Shown: piece by piece, positions 18,440-27,126 of the stretch
Position numbering within the stretch: the first letter of the stretch is position 1
Layout of the letters: the number at the start of each line of letters is the position of its first letter
IMG/VR virus record: IMGVR_UViG_3300030103_001846
Location: 1 to 60,658 of that record
Strand: one strand, 5' to 3'
DNA from: a virus
DNA length: 60,658 nt
Notes under the pieces: generated by a model
The model's input: only the letters and a program-made list of their open reading frames with translations
Database searches by the model: none
What the model was told of the DNA's origin: nothing
Program-made: the position numbers and the translations under genes

Positions 18440-18820
18440 TTAATAGTCCCCCCATACTTTAGTTTTTTTACCGCCATCATATTTAACTGCATGACCTTCA
18501 TTGATAAGCATTTCGCAAATATCCTCATCATTTTCTGTATAAGGGATTGCAAGTATTCTGCCATATTTGCCTTTGCCAAATGATTTAATAGTTATAGACC
18601 CAATACATAATTCTTTTAGTCTATCTTTTGCTGCAAGCCCTAATTTTTTCTCTGCTAAATCACGAGTCCTTGACTCAGGTGTGTCTATGCCTGCCAACCT
18701 GCAGCGTTGTTTATACAAGCGGACATCAAATCCTAAGTCAAGGGTAACATCAATAGTATCCCCATCAACCACTCTTTCGATAGTTGCTTTATACACATAT
18801 GGTTCTGGTTTACTACTCAT
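18440..18820 (-). CDS. staphylococcal nuclease-like (SNase) nuclease
   Basis: 126 residues of the thermonuclease family, which hydrolyses DNA and RNA with Ca2+. Active-site elements are VVDGDT (17-22), R41, D46-T47-P48-E49 in RLAGIDTPES, and R88 in KYGRI. No signal peptide, so it acts in the cytoplasm or the virion. It sits between the spanin and lysozyme genes, overlapping the spanin frame by 8 bases. Confidence 0.9.
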   Translation of the reverse strand: MSSKPEPYVYKATIERVVDGDTIDVTLDLGFDVRLYKQRCRLAGIDTPESRTRDLAEKKLGLAAKDRLKELCIGSITIKSFGKGKYGRILAIPYTENDEDICEMLINEGHAVKYDGGKKTKVWGDY

Positions 18821-19193
18821 TATCTTTAGTTGTTACTTTTCTATAATATACAACAACATCTTTTAATTCTGTAATATATCTTTTTATCTCTTGCATATTG
18901 TATGCCATAATCTCATAATCCGGTATTGTCATAGCTAAGAACACTAATTCACCCTCTTGCTTTTCTATTTTTGCAAGTTGTTCTTCCCAATTTTCTGGTG
19001 TTACTGCAATCCATTGTAATTCTTGAAGATTTATTTCTCTTGGCATAATAGGTTGCACTATCTGCCTTTCAATAGGCTTTGCACTAACCTGTATTTGTTT
19101 AGTTGGTAGTAGACTGCAACTGTAAGCCATCATCAAGACTATCAACAGTAATGCTGATTTTCTCGATGTCTTCCATAATATGTTTTGTGCCAT
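18813..19193 (-). CDS. putative o-spanin-like lipoprotein
   Basis: 126 residues. An N-terminal hydrophobic stretch (SALLLIVLMMAYSC) ends in a cysteine that could be lipidated, though the lipobox is imperfect. It starts inside the i-spanin-like gene in another frame, overlapping by 95 bases, the Rz/Rz1 arrangement. It is longer than a usual Rz1 and lacks its proline-rich tail, so the call rests on the layout. Confidence 0.55.
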   Translation of the reverse strand: MAQNILWKTSRKSALLLIVLMMAYSCSLLPTKQIQVSAKPIERQIVQPIMPREINLQELQWIAVTPENWEEQLAKIEKQEGELVFLAMTIPDYEIMAYNMQEIKRYITELKDVVVYYRKVTTKDNE

Positions 19194-19494
19194 TATTTAT
19201 CTTCCTTTCCATTTCTATAGGGTTAGCTAATATTTTAGAAGCTAATTCATAATTTTGTATAAATTGTGTATATCTATTTAATTCTCTTTGAGCTATTTGA
19301 CTTTTGATACTTAGATCTTGAAGTTGTTGGGTTTGTAATTCAAAATCTGCCTGCAAGCTTTTGATGGTTTCTTCTTGTGTAGATACAGCACCTTCTAAAA
19401 CTGCGTTATTAGTTTGAAGTATTTGGTTTTGGCTATACAAATAATAAGAAACTGCAAGCAAAACTAAAACTATACCTAATAAAACTTTACTCAT
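19099..19494 (-). CDS. putative Rz-like i-spanin
   Basis: 131 residues from ATG 19494, chosen because the hydrophobic anchor (VLLGIVLVLLAVSYYLY) then lies at the N-terminus as in Rz. The periplasmic part is a coiled coil. It should pair with the overlapping lipoprotein to fuse inner and outer membranes at lysis. It overlaps the upstream small lipoprotein by 8 bases. Confidence 0.65.
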   Translation of the reverse strand: MSKVLLGIVLVLLAVSYYLYSQNQILQTNNAVLEGAVSTQEETIKSLQADFELQTQQLQDLSIKSQIAQRELNRYTQFIQNYELASKILANPIEMERKINNGTKHIMEDIEKISITVDSLDDGLQLQSTTN

Positions 19495-19690
19495 TACCCA
19501 TACACCAATTCCAAGCATCGTGATCGTGGTATAAAAATGCCTCACATTTTTTATATTTTTCTCGCCATTTATCAGAGTCAAACTTATCGTTCCACTCTAA
19601 GCTAGAATCTTTTGCTATAGGTATAAATTTAGATGGTGTTGAACAACCTATACAAAATATACTAACCAGCAAGAGGGTTTTTATTTTCAT
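19487..19690 (-). CDS. small lipoprotein in lysis cassette
   Basis: 67 residues with a signal peptide ending in a lipobox-like FCIGC (cysteine 16), then a soluble part with two more cysteines (KKCEAFLYHDHDAWNWC). Probably anchored in the envelope. It could be the real o-spanin partner or an entry-exclusion lipoprotein. Confidence 0.6.
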   Translation of the reverse strand: MKIKTLLLVSIFCIGCSTPSKFIPIAKDSSLEWNDKFDSDKWREKYKKCEAFLYHDHDAWNWCMGNE

Positions 19691-20009
19691 TTTCTATATC
19701 CTCTATTTTTTCTTCTAAACTTTTTAAACTGGCTTTTATTGTGGCTATGTCAGTTTTTATTTCCGTAACGTCGGGGATAGATATATTATCTAATTCTTTT
19801 TCAAGAAAATCTACTGACGTTTCTATGCTTGCAAAACGTTCTTCAATAATTTTTTGTGCGTCTTTAGTGTCTCCTATTCCACCTATTTTAGCTTCTAGGT
19901 TGTCAATTCTATTAACATACTGTGCACCAGTCCATCCGAATCCCGCTAAAGTAGAAACTATCCCTACTAGAGCTATTAATTGTGTTGTTTTACTCTGTAA
20001 CCAATCCAT
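19662..20009 (-). CDS. single-pass membrane protein with coiled coil
   Basis: 115 residues from ATG 20009, preferred over the longer frame for its GGAGAT site and position just after the preceding stop. A transmembrane helix at 11-30 (LIALVGIVSTLAGFGWTGA) is followed by a long coiled coil. It resembles holin-associated or haemolysin XhlA-like proteins and probably aids lysis. Confidence 0.6.
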   Translation of the reverse strand: MDWLQSKTTQLIALVGIVSTLAGFGWTGAQYVNRIDNLEAKIGGIGDTKDAQKIIEERFASIETSVDFLEKELDNISIPDVTEIKTDIATIKASLKSLEEKIEDIENENKNPLAG

Positions 20010-20010
20010 T

Positions 20011-22248
20011 TTATCTCCATATATTAGGCTGATCATCAATCATGTTTTGTAAATTATTTATATTTGTACTCGCATAATTATAAAAAGCATTTATATTATC
20101 ATCTAAAACTATATTACTATAAATATCTTCAGAACTATACCAAGACTGTTGATCAGGTAAATTTAATTGTGTGTATGTATTAAATTGTGGTACATAACCT
20201 ATCAAGGCTACTAAACTTGATTCATCTCCATATTCTCCTGTAGCTTGTTGTTCTTCTTGCATTTCTTCTTGTTGTTGTTCTATATTTTGTGCGATAATTT
20301 TATCAGCTATTTGATCAGCCTCAGATTGTGTCATGACACCACCAACTGCTGTATCAATTTGACCTTGCACATTTTGTACTTGAACGTCTGCCATAACGAC
20401 CTCTGATCCTCCATCCACAGATGCGATAGGGGTTATACTTACACTAACTCCACCAACACCAGAACTCATAGATAAAACTTGATTATTTTGTGCTGTAGCA
20501 CTAGCGTACTGGTCTGAAATACTAGGTGAACTAGAGGTGCTAATACCCCCAGCAGAACTTGAACTAGTATTACCTGTATTAGTAACTGAATTAATTACTC
20601 CTGATGAGTTTGTTTGGCTAGAGGTAGAACCGTAATTAACACTGTTAGAGGCAGTATTTAAAGCGTTTTTTATAACTTTTAAAGCAATACTTCTATTTTT
20701 ACTTTTACTAGTAGGTTCGTCGTTTTCAATAATTTCTAATTCTTCTAAAACTTCATCATTATTTTCTTCCTCAACCTCCGCTAATCTTTCTTCTTCTAAT
20801 TCTTCAAATACTTCTTCAAGTTCTTCAAAAACTTCTTCTACAGCTTCTTCTTCAAATATTTCTTCTATAAATTCTTCTTCGGGTTCGTCTCTTTCAACAA
20901 TTCTTTCTTCTCTAATTTCCTCTCTTATTTCTCTAGTTTCTTCTTCAAACCAATCATCAAGTTCTTCTATAGTATTAATAGCTAAAAAATTTTCAGGTTC
21001 GCTAAAATCCTCTACAAATAAAGTTTCTTGTAAAACAAATTGTTCTAATAATATATCCTCTTGGTGTAAAGGATCTTCATGTCTATGATGAAAATTATCT
21101 ACAAATGGTAAAGGCTCTGGTTCAAAGAAAATAATAAATTCGTCCTCCTCAGGCTCACCAAAAAAATCCTCAAAGTCATCATGACCAAATTCTTCAAAAG
21201 GAGGAAACATTTCTTCTTCAAAAACATCTATAACTACAAAAGGTTCTTCTTCGTGGTGGTGATGACCATCATCTATAAATATACCTGTAGCAAACTGTTC
21301 TTGTTCATCTACAAAACCGAAGTCAACATTTCTGTCATCAAAGAAAGCTACTGATTCCTCTTGTCTAAATCCGGGACAAAAAGGTGCGTATTGAGGGTCT
21401 TCATCGCACTGTTGATCATCATAAGCAGACCAATAGCTAGGGCAGGATTCACTATAAAGCTGATTTATATTACATTGTTGTGTTAAAAAAGCATCTGCGT
21501 AACCTGCACAGCTACTATTATTTAAAGGGTCTGAACAATCAAGCCCATTACCACTACCTACTCCGTATAAACTACCACCACCCTCAAGTAAAGTATTAAA
21601 AGATGTATTGTTCCAATTAGTATTTACACAGCTGCTTGTATTAGTAGTGCCTGTGTTACATTCATCGTGAAATAAATATTGATAAACTTGAGTAGAGTTA
21701 GCCCCTACTTCGCCAATAATTACGTCATGGTTAATAATATCTAATTCATCGTATCTATATTCAAATGAATTATTTGGATAAAGAATAACTTCGAAACTAT
21801 TATCAGAGTTACGGTTATATTCTCTCATGTCATACCAACCGAATATCATCTTCGTATTATCCCCCCAAGACTTCATACGAGAATTACTATCTCTAATAAG
21901 ATCAGTCCAAAAAGGAAACATAGTATAGGTATATTGAGAACCTATCGGGTCAGGTGTGTAATCACCACAATAATTATTATAATTCACGTTACCTGTTCCT
22001 AAACCAAAATGTAAACAACCATTAGTTGCCATGCGAGCTTTATCAAAAGTTTGACCGTAAAATGTAAAATTAAAAGTTAGATCTATTGAAGTAGATAATT
22101 GATCATCACCCACAGAGTAAGCTAATTCACCTTCAAAGTTATTAGCATTTTTCTGTAACTGAAATAAATCTTGATTAGCTTCGTATATGTATTGACTGGG
22201 AAGATTGCAGGATAGAAGAACTAGCCCCCATATAATTCTTTTTTGCAT
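20011..22248 (-). CDS. nidogen-domain (NIDO-like) exported lipoprotein with acidic stalk
   Basis: 745 residues. The N-terminus MQKRIIWGLVLLSCN looks like a short signal with lipobox LLSC (cysteine 14). Residues 40-200 resemble the NIDO domain (FTFYGQTFDKARMATNGCLH, MFPFWTDLI). Next come paired cysteines, a Phe/Glu-rich acidic stretch of about 290-530 with a short His cluster, and a Ser/Thr-rich beta tail. Likely placed on the host surface or in the virion. It overlaps the Asn/Thr-repeat gene by 28 bases. Role unknown: adhesion, exclusion or fibre are options. Confidence 0.6.
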   Translation of the reverse strand: MQKRIIWGLVLLSCNLPSQYIYEANQDLFQLQKNANNFEGELAYSVGDDQLSTSIDLTFNFTFYGQTFDKARMATNGCLHFGLGTGNVNYNNYCGDYTPDPIGSQYTYTMFPFWTDLIRDSNSRMKSWGDNTKMIFGWYDMREYNRNSDNSFEVILYPNNSFEYRYDELDIINHDVIIGEVGANSTQVYQYLFHDECNTGTTNTSSCVNTNWNNTSFNTLLEGGGSLYGVGSGNGLDCSDPLNNSSCAGYADAFLTQQCNINQLYSESCPSYWSAYDDQQCDEDPQYAPFCPGFRQEESVAFFDDRNVDFGFVDEQEQFATGIFIDDGHHHHEEEPFVVIDVFEEEMFPPFEEFGHDDFEDFFGEPEEDEFIIFFEPEPLPFVDNFHHRHEDPLHQEDILLEQFVLQETLFVEDFSEPENFLAINTIEELDDWFEEETREIREEIREERIVERDEPEEEFIEEIFEEEAVEEVFEELEEVFEELEEERLAEVEEENNDEVLEELEIIENDEPTSKSKNRSIALKVIKNALNTASNSVNYGSTSSQTNSSGVINSVTNTGNTSSSSAGGISTSSSPSISDQYASATAQNNQVLSMSSGVGGVSVSITPIASVDGGSEVVMADVQVQNVQGQIDTAVGGVMTQSEADQIADKIIAQNIEQQQEEMQEEQQATGEYGDESSLVALIGYVPQFNTYTQLNLPDQQSWYSSEDIYSNIVLDDNINAFYNYASTNINNLQNMIDDQPNIWR

Positions 22249-23345
22249 TGTTTTTTAGATTTTGTTTTTCTTGTATAAATAACTTTAACTGCTCCAACAA
22301 CATCTTTATTTATCTTATCTCTTTTAGGGTTATTTTCCTTTGTGCACTCTGCAACAAACTCTGCTTCAATATCTTTTTTATCTGGTCTTTTGTTAGGGTT
22401 TTTAGCCCATAAACTTCTAGCTTCTTCACCTATCTTACCGTTATAGGGGCAAGGTGTTCCAGCACTCCACATAGCTTTAAACACTCTTTCGTCTTGACAC
22501 AATAAACTAACTGAGGCTACTTTCATTCCCATATCATAAAGATATTTACTTAGTTTTAATCTTTCACAATTCATGTCCCTTACAGACTTACCACCAGATA
22601 GACCAAATACTTGCCCTTGAAAAGCACCGCTTAAGCCAGTTGTACATAAATCTTGACTATAACTCATTATAGAAGGAGCTATAGCTGATGCAGGTGGTGC
22701 TTCTGATTTTACATTTTGATTGATTGTCTGAACTGATTTTGATTCATTAATGTTTCGGTTCGTATTGTCAGACTTAGTATTATTATTATTTTGATTTACA
22801 TTATTAGTCTGTACGTTTGATTGCGAAGTAGATTCATTAATATTTCTGTTCGTATTGTCAGAAGTGCTAGTTGATGTATTTACATTCGTATTATTTACAG
22901 TTTGATTTACTGTTGAATTTACATTACTGGTTGAAGTAGATGTATTGATGTTTGTGTTTGTATTATTCGAGGTGGCAGTGCTTGTCGAGGTGTTTACATT
23001 TGTGTTTACATTTGTGTTTTGATTTGTATTTACATTTGTATTTGACGAAGTATTTGTATTCGTAGAAACATTTGTGTTCGTTGAAACATTAGTATTGTTC
23101 GTGGTGGTGTTGTTTGTGTTTGTGTTAGTGTTAGTGTTGCTGTTTGTATTATTTGTGGTCGTCTGATTTGTAGTGTAAACATTGCTGTTTTCACAATATT
23201 GTGTACCGTTTACACAAGCTGTACCAGATTGTTGAGAAGATTGAGCATTTACTTGTATAGATATTCCTGCTACTAATGTAATACAAAACATTATTGCCGC
23301 CCAAGCAAGCATATTGTCATGCTTTCTTTGGTCGTCGTTTTTCAC
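22221..23345 (-). CDS. exported Asn/Thr-repeat protein
   Basis: 374 residues. A signal peptide or anchor at 13-33 (LAWAAIMFCITLVAGISI) is followed by a cysteine pair and about 150 residues made almost only of N, T, S and V in imprecise repeats such as NTNVNTS and DNTNRNINES. The last 150 residues form a Cys-containing domain with a basic end. The repeat is mirrored in the DNA. Start lies 4 bases inside the preceding gene. Function unknown; envelope or surface location is inferred from the signal. Confidence 0.65.
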   Translation of the reverse strand: MKNDDQRKHDNMLAWAAIMFCITLVAGISIQVNAQSSQQSGTACVNGTQYCENSNVYTTNQTTTNNTNSNTNTNTNTNNTTTNNTNVSTNTNVSTNTNTSSNTNVNTNQNTNVNTNVNTSTSTATSNNTNTNINTSTSTSNVNSTVNQTVNNTNVNTSTSTSDNTNRNINESTSQSNVQTNNVNQNNNNTKSDNTNRNINESKSVQTINQNVKSEAPPASAIAPSIMSYSQDLCTTGLSGAFQGQVFGLSGGKSVRDMNCERLKLSKYLYDMGMKVASVSLLCQDERVFKAMWSAGTPCPYNGKIGEEARSLWAKNPNKRPDKKDIEAEFVAECTKENNPKRDKINKDVVGAVKVIYTRKTKSKKQCKKELYGG

Positions 23346-23728
23346 TTATCTTCGCCTTTAAAACTTTTGCTTGCTCCACTTGTTCCAGCATATAAACCAA
23401 ACCATGCAGCTCCTGCTCCAACGACTACAGAAATTAATCCTGATTGTTCAAAATTAGGTTCTTCTAAACCCATAAACCACATAACCGTTGTATATAAAAG
23501 AATAATATATACAGTTAAAAAAGCCCTTGGAAATATTCTCCAAGAGTCAACAGCTTGAGCTAAGTGAATCCATTTTTGATGAGGGTTTCTTGTTGTTTCA
23601 TCTTCAAGATCCCTAATCTTATCTTTCAGTTGTGATATTTCTTCAATCATAGCCATAAACTTATTGAGATCCATCTCAACCTCATTACGGTCCATATCTC
23701 CAGAAAATCTACTTCTATGCTCGTCCAT
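23342..23728 (-). CDS. two-span membrane protein, possible holin
   Basis: 128 residues: a helical N-terminus with a heptad segment, then two hydrophobic spans (FPRAFLTVYIILLYTTVMWF and LISVVVGAGAAWFGLYAG) and a short basic tail. This is a frequent marine-phage protein near lysis genes and could be the holin. Stop and start overlap both neighbours. Confidence 0.6.
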   Translation of the reverse strand: MDEHRSRFSGDMDRNEVEMDLNKFMAMIEEISQLKDKIRDLEDETTRNPHQKWIHLAQAVDSWRIFPRAFLTVYIILLYTTVMWFMGLEEPNFEQSGLISVVVGAGAAWFGLYAGTSGASKSFKGEDK

Positions 23729-23910
23729 TATAAAAACTTAGCTAAAACTACACTTATAACAATAAAAGGATAAACACCCCATATCATGTTTTCTAATTTA
23801 TCAAAACGTTTAGCTCCAGACTCTAACCTTTGTTCTATGTTTTGATAACGTAAACTACACTCTTTTTCATGTGTAGCTATTTTATTTAATGCCTGCTTTA
23901 CTTCAGACAT
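23728..23910 (-). CDS. small membrane protein, haemolysin XhlA-like
   Basis: 60 residues with a coiled N-terminus (YQNIEQRLESGAKRFDKLEN) and one C-terminal hydrophobic helix (WGVYPFIVISVVLAKFL), the layout of XhlA-like lysis accessory proteins. Shares one base with each neighbouring gene. Confidence 0.6.
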   Translation of the reverse strand: MSEVKQALNKIATHEKECSLRYQNIEQRLESGAKRFDKLENMIWGVYPFIVISVVLAKFL

Positions 23911-24077
23911 TATTTATCTTTTGCTTTACCTACATTAATTGCACACCAGTCAATAAGCCAATACACCTTTGCAAGCATTTGGTCGTCTTTTGGTGTGGGT
24001 GTTAAAGCACAAATAAGTGATGCACCTGATATTACCCAAGGTGCTAATTGTATTAATTTTAAAGTTAAATCTAACAT
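23910..24077 (-). CDS. small membrane protein (55 aa)
   Basis: 55 residues from ATG 24077 with a hydrophobic N-terminal half (LIQLAPWVISGASLICAL) and a second weak span (YWLIDWCAINV). TAATG overlap with the next gene couples them. Similar tiny proteins occur in marine phage lysis regions. Possible holin component. Confidence 0.6.
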   Translation of the reverse strand: MLDLTLKLIQLAPWVISGASLICALTPTPKDDQMLAKVYWLIDWCAINVGKAKDK

Positions 24078-24086
24078 ATTTTACTC

Positions 24087-24626
24087 CTATGAAGTTGGTT
24101 CTGTTGGAAACTCACCAAGTGGTCTTACTGGTGGTGTAGCATCATTATATTTATAAAGATCAGCTAAAGCATCTACAGTTGAGACTGCATTTATTTTTGT
24201 TTTCATGTCAGTTGCCGCTGTTCTTACTGCTACTCTATAGTCTAGCCAATCTGAAGGTATAGCTTTAGAACTTTCTGCATTTCTAACAACCATCCAATCA
24301 TTAGGTTGTAATAAACCATAAGCTTCATTATCTATTGTTTGACAATGATCTGTTTTCAAAGTGTCTAAATCTCTTGCTGTTGCAGTACCATAAGATGCTG
24401 TTACTTTATTACTACCAAATGCAAACTCTTGATTTGTATTGATGTAATATTTAGGGTCTTTATAATTTGTATTATCTATTATAACTTCATAAATACCTAT
24501 GGCTTTTAGCTCTGCTTCTGACCAAAGACTATGAATATTGCTAGGGTATTTAATATCCCCTATGGTTAATTGTGTAGGTTTATTATAAACCTTACTTATT
24601 TTACTATCTTCTACTAATGCCCACAT
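24087..24626 (-). CDS. tail-fibre-assembly-like protein
   Basis: 179 residues. The N-terminus MWALVEDSKISKVYNKPTQL and the helical C-terminus resemble tail fibre assembly / chaperone-type proteins encoded next to fibre genes. It directly follows the fibre cluster. Confidence is moderate. Confidence 0.5.
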   Translation of the reverse strand: MWALVEDSKISKVYNKPTQLTIGDIKYPSNIHSLWSEAELKAIGIYEVIIDNTNYKDPKYYINTNQEFAFGSNKVTASYGTATARDLDTLKTDHCQTIDNEAYGLLQPNDWMVVRNAESSKAIPSDWLDYRVAVRTAATDMKTKINAVSTVDALADLYKYNDATPPVRPLGEFPTEPTS

Positions 24627-24654
24627 AATTTTATATTACCTCAAATTAATTATT

Positions 24655-25713
24655 TTACCTAGCTGTAGTTGGTATACCTGTTGATGTTACGAATGGATTT
24701 TCTGCAAATGCAGCATAAAAATATGTTCCGCCACTTGCGTTTTGTGATGCACTTGAAGCTCTTAACTTAAATCCATTAGACAATAAATCTACCGAAGTTG
24801 TTGAAGCATCTTCTGCCGAAGAACTATCGGGATAAAGTTTGTCTTGTTTAGGATTATAACCTGACCTTTTATGGTCATAAATTAACCAATTATTAGACGC
24901 ATCATTTCTCTTTATCATAACAAAAGCAGGTTTGAAACCTGTATAAACGAATGTACCATTTGCATCTCCGTTGCCTGTGTAAAAGCCACATTTTTGAAAA
25001 CCCTGTTTGTTTGCAAATACATAAGCAACATAAGTACCACTACTTGCGTTTAAGGATGCGTCATCTGAAACTCTAATAATGGTTGAGTTTGGTGCAGAAT
25101 CTCCCCAAATATTATTAACTTCACTATTAGCTTGAGTTCCATTTAAAAGCATATAGTTGCTAGTACCACCCCAAGGACCCAAACTAGAGCCTACGTTCCA
25201 ACTAGCAACTGCCTCTCGTCTTTTTACAATCCACCAAGTAGGTTTAACACCTAATCCATGTCCTATTGTTTGGTTATTACTACCATTACCTGTATAAGTA
25301 ATAATACTAAATCCTGCATCTGTGTTAGCTTGGACAGTAGAAGTAATATTTCCATCTGTATTGCTTGAGGTTGTTCCACCATTGGCTTTCCATTGCCATG
25401 CTACATATGTATAGCCACTACCATTTACACCTACACTAGTGCCTAAAGTAACACCATCTGTATCAAAAGATTTTATTCTGCTTGTTGCAGTATATTCAGC
25501 AGCAGTGTTATCACTTTCTAAGTTTTTTGTAACACCTCTATTAGAATCTTGCAGTATGTGATTGGTAGCACTATTTCTTCTTTTAAACCAAACAAAATCA
25601 GGCTGTAGATTACTATTACCATCATTGGTTATTGCTGTATCATCAGTGCTATTACCTGAATATGTCTTAGTCTGAAAATTTGCTGATGGATCGTCTATAT
25701 TTGTATAAGCCAT
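24655..25713 (-). CDS. tail fibre-like protein with repeated beta modules
   Basis: 352 residues with two or more copies of a module built around YTGNG...GFKPAFVMIKR and GLGVKPTWWIVKRR, as in marine phage fibre proteins. Rich in Asn, Ser, Thr. Start overlaps the lectin-domain gene by one base. Probably exposed on the tail for host contact. Confidence 0.6.
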   Translation of the reverse strand: MAYTNIDDPSANFQTKTYSGNSTDDTAITNDGNSNLQPDFVWFKRRNSATNHILQDSNRGVTKNLESDNTAAEYTATSRIKSFDTDGVTLGTSVGVNGSGYTYVAWQWKANGGTTSSNTDGNITSTVQANTDAGFSIITYTGNGSNNQTIGHGLGVKPTWWIVKRREAVASWNVGSSLGPWGGTSNYMLLNGTQANSEVNNIWGDSAPNSTIIRVSDDASLNASSGTYVAYVFANKQGFQKCGFYTGNGDANGTFVYTGFKPAFVMIKRNDASNNWLIYDHKRSGYNPKQDKLYPDSSSAEDASTTSVDLLSNGFKLRASSASQNASGGTYFYAAFAENPFVTSTGIPTTAR

Positions 25714-27125
25714 TATCCAAACTCCGCTAAATTTTTTGAGCAGATTGAATAGAAGCCTGATGGTGGTGCATATTCAAAATTGCCATATCCATTGCCATCC
25801 GCATTACCACTTGATATAGGCATAGTGGTAAAGCCACCAAAGTTACCTAACCAAATAATATTTGTATAGCCAGTTACACCCATAGTTATAACATCAGTCC
25901 AAAGATCACCAAGAGTTGAAGATGTCGCCCAAGTAACACCATTAGTTCCATTAGCAGGATCGCCTGAATTAACATAAGTGCCATTTACCGCCCAATATGC
26001 TTTCCTATTGTCCATATCTAAAGCAAGAGAAACAATATTGCCACCTACAAATCCAGCACCAGTCGCTGAATTATTATCGTTCATAATTACACCATTACTA
26101 CCTTGCATACCTACAGACCTATTTTGATTGCCACCTGCATAGCCTAAATAATAACCAGTATGGTTTTGTGGTATATAAGCATCTTCAACATCAACAAATC
26201 CTACAATAGTTGTGCTTGAATTAGGATAAAATTCTGCATACCATTTACCACTTGATACTGCTATAGATGAAACTGCTGTTTGCCAATTAGAACCAGTATA
26301 AAACTTTGTAGCACCTTCACTTATATATCCACTTGCTTGTAAAGGCTGAAGTGCATTGAAAGTTGCAAAATTATTGGTCGGAGAATCAGTCGCTTGATCT
26401 GCGGCTGTGAGGTTTGTTTCTGCAAAGTCATTGCCATTACCACTTTCATCATCACCTAAGTCTGAAGCATCTGCAAAATCTAAATAGAAGCCATTAGTTC
26501 CATAAGAGCCTGAATATGCTTTAGGAATCCAAATACCAGTATCACTATCAAACTCGCCAAAACTATCAGAGGTTAATGCAGAGCCATCAACTGAATGAAC
26601 TTCTGCCATGTAGCCACAAGACTGAAAAGTGGTTGAACCATTTTGCCCACCTATTGATTGTGCAACAGTATTATTCCAATGTGTGCTATCACCACTGTCC
26701 ATATTTTCATAAGTATTTAATTGATAATCTGTCTCTCTTACACCATTGACATAAAACCTACCTCTATCTGCGGCAGTTCCATTGGTTGCATCACATACAA
26801 CTACAAAATGATAAAAGGCGGCAGTATCTCTAAATACTCTATTGGTGGCTAAAAAGAAGTTTGTACCAGCACCACGATAGTTTATATACATTTTATCGTC
26901 ATTCCCTAAATACATATAAGTATCTGAGGAACCAAATAACATTTGATTTATGCCAAGTTCTGTAAACTTAAACCACATACTTACAGTCCAAGTTTGTCTA
27001 TTACCAGCAGAGCTAGGTGTTCTTAAAAGTTCTTCTTGATTGTCTGCTTCAAACTTACATGAAAAATCAATATCATACCCAGTAGAGACACTTCCTCGAT
27101 TAGCAGTTCTCTGTAGGGTTTCCAT
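25713..27125 (-). CDS. LamG/concanavalin-like tail protein
   Basis: 470 residues. The first 200 look like a LamG/jelly-roll lectin domain (RQTWTVSMWFKFTELGINQ, FYHFVVVCDATNG). A second beta-sandwich at about 270-420 resembles SPRY (GKWYAEFYPNSSTTIVGFVD). Likely binds host surface glycans. It lies one base downstream of the fibre protein. Confidence 0.65.
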   Translation of the reverse strand: METLQRTANRGSVSTGYDIDFSCKFEADNQEELLRTPSSAGNRQTWTVSMWFKFTELGINQMLFGSSDTYMYLGNDDKMYINYRGAGTNFFLATNRVFRDTAAFYHFVVVCDATNGTAADRGRFYVNGVRETDYQLNTYENMDSGDSTHWNNTVAQSIGGQNGSTTFQSCGYMAEVHSVDGSALTSDSFGEFDSDTGIWIPKAYSGSYGTNGFYLDFADASDLGDDESGNGNDFAETNLTAADQATDSPTNNFATFNALQPLQASGYISEGATKFYTGSNWQTAVSSIAVSSGKWYAEFYPNSSTTIVGFVDVEDAYIPQNHTGYYLGYAGGNQNRSVGMQGSNGVIMNDNNSATGAGFVGGNIVSLALDMDNRKAYWAVNGTYVNSGDPANGTNGVTWATSSTLGDLWTDVITMGVTGYTNIIWLGNFGGFTTMPISSGNADGNGYGNFEYAPPSGFYSICSKNLAEFG

Positions 27126-27126
27126 G

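Noticed and set aside
20700-21260. Pseudogene or frameshift in the Glu-rich region
   Set aside because: The frame stays open through the low-complexity stretch into a normal C-terminal domain.
22750-23170. CRISPR-like array
   Set aside because: The repeats are short, variable and in frame within the Asn/Thr-rich protein; there are no spacers.
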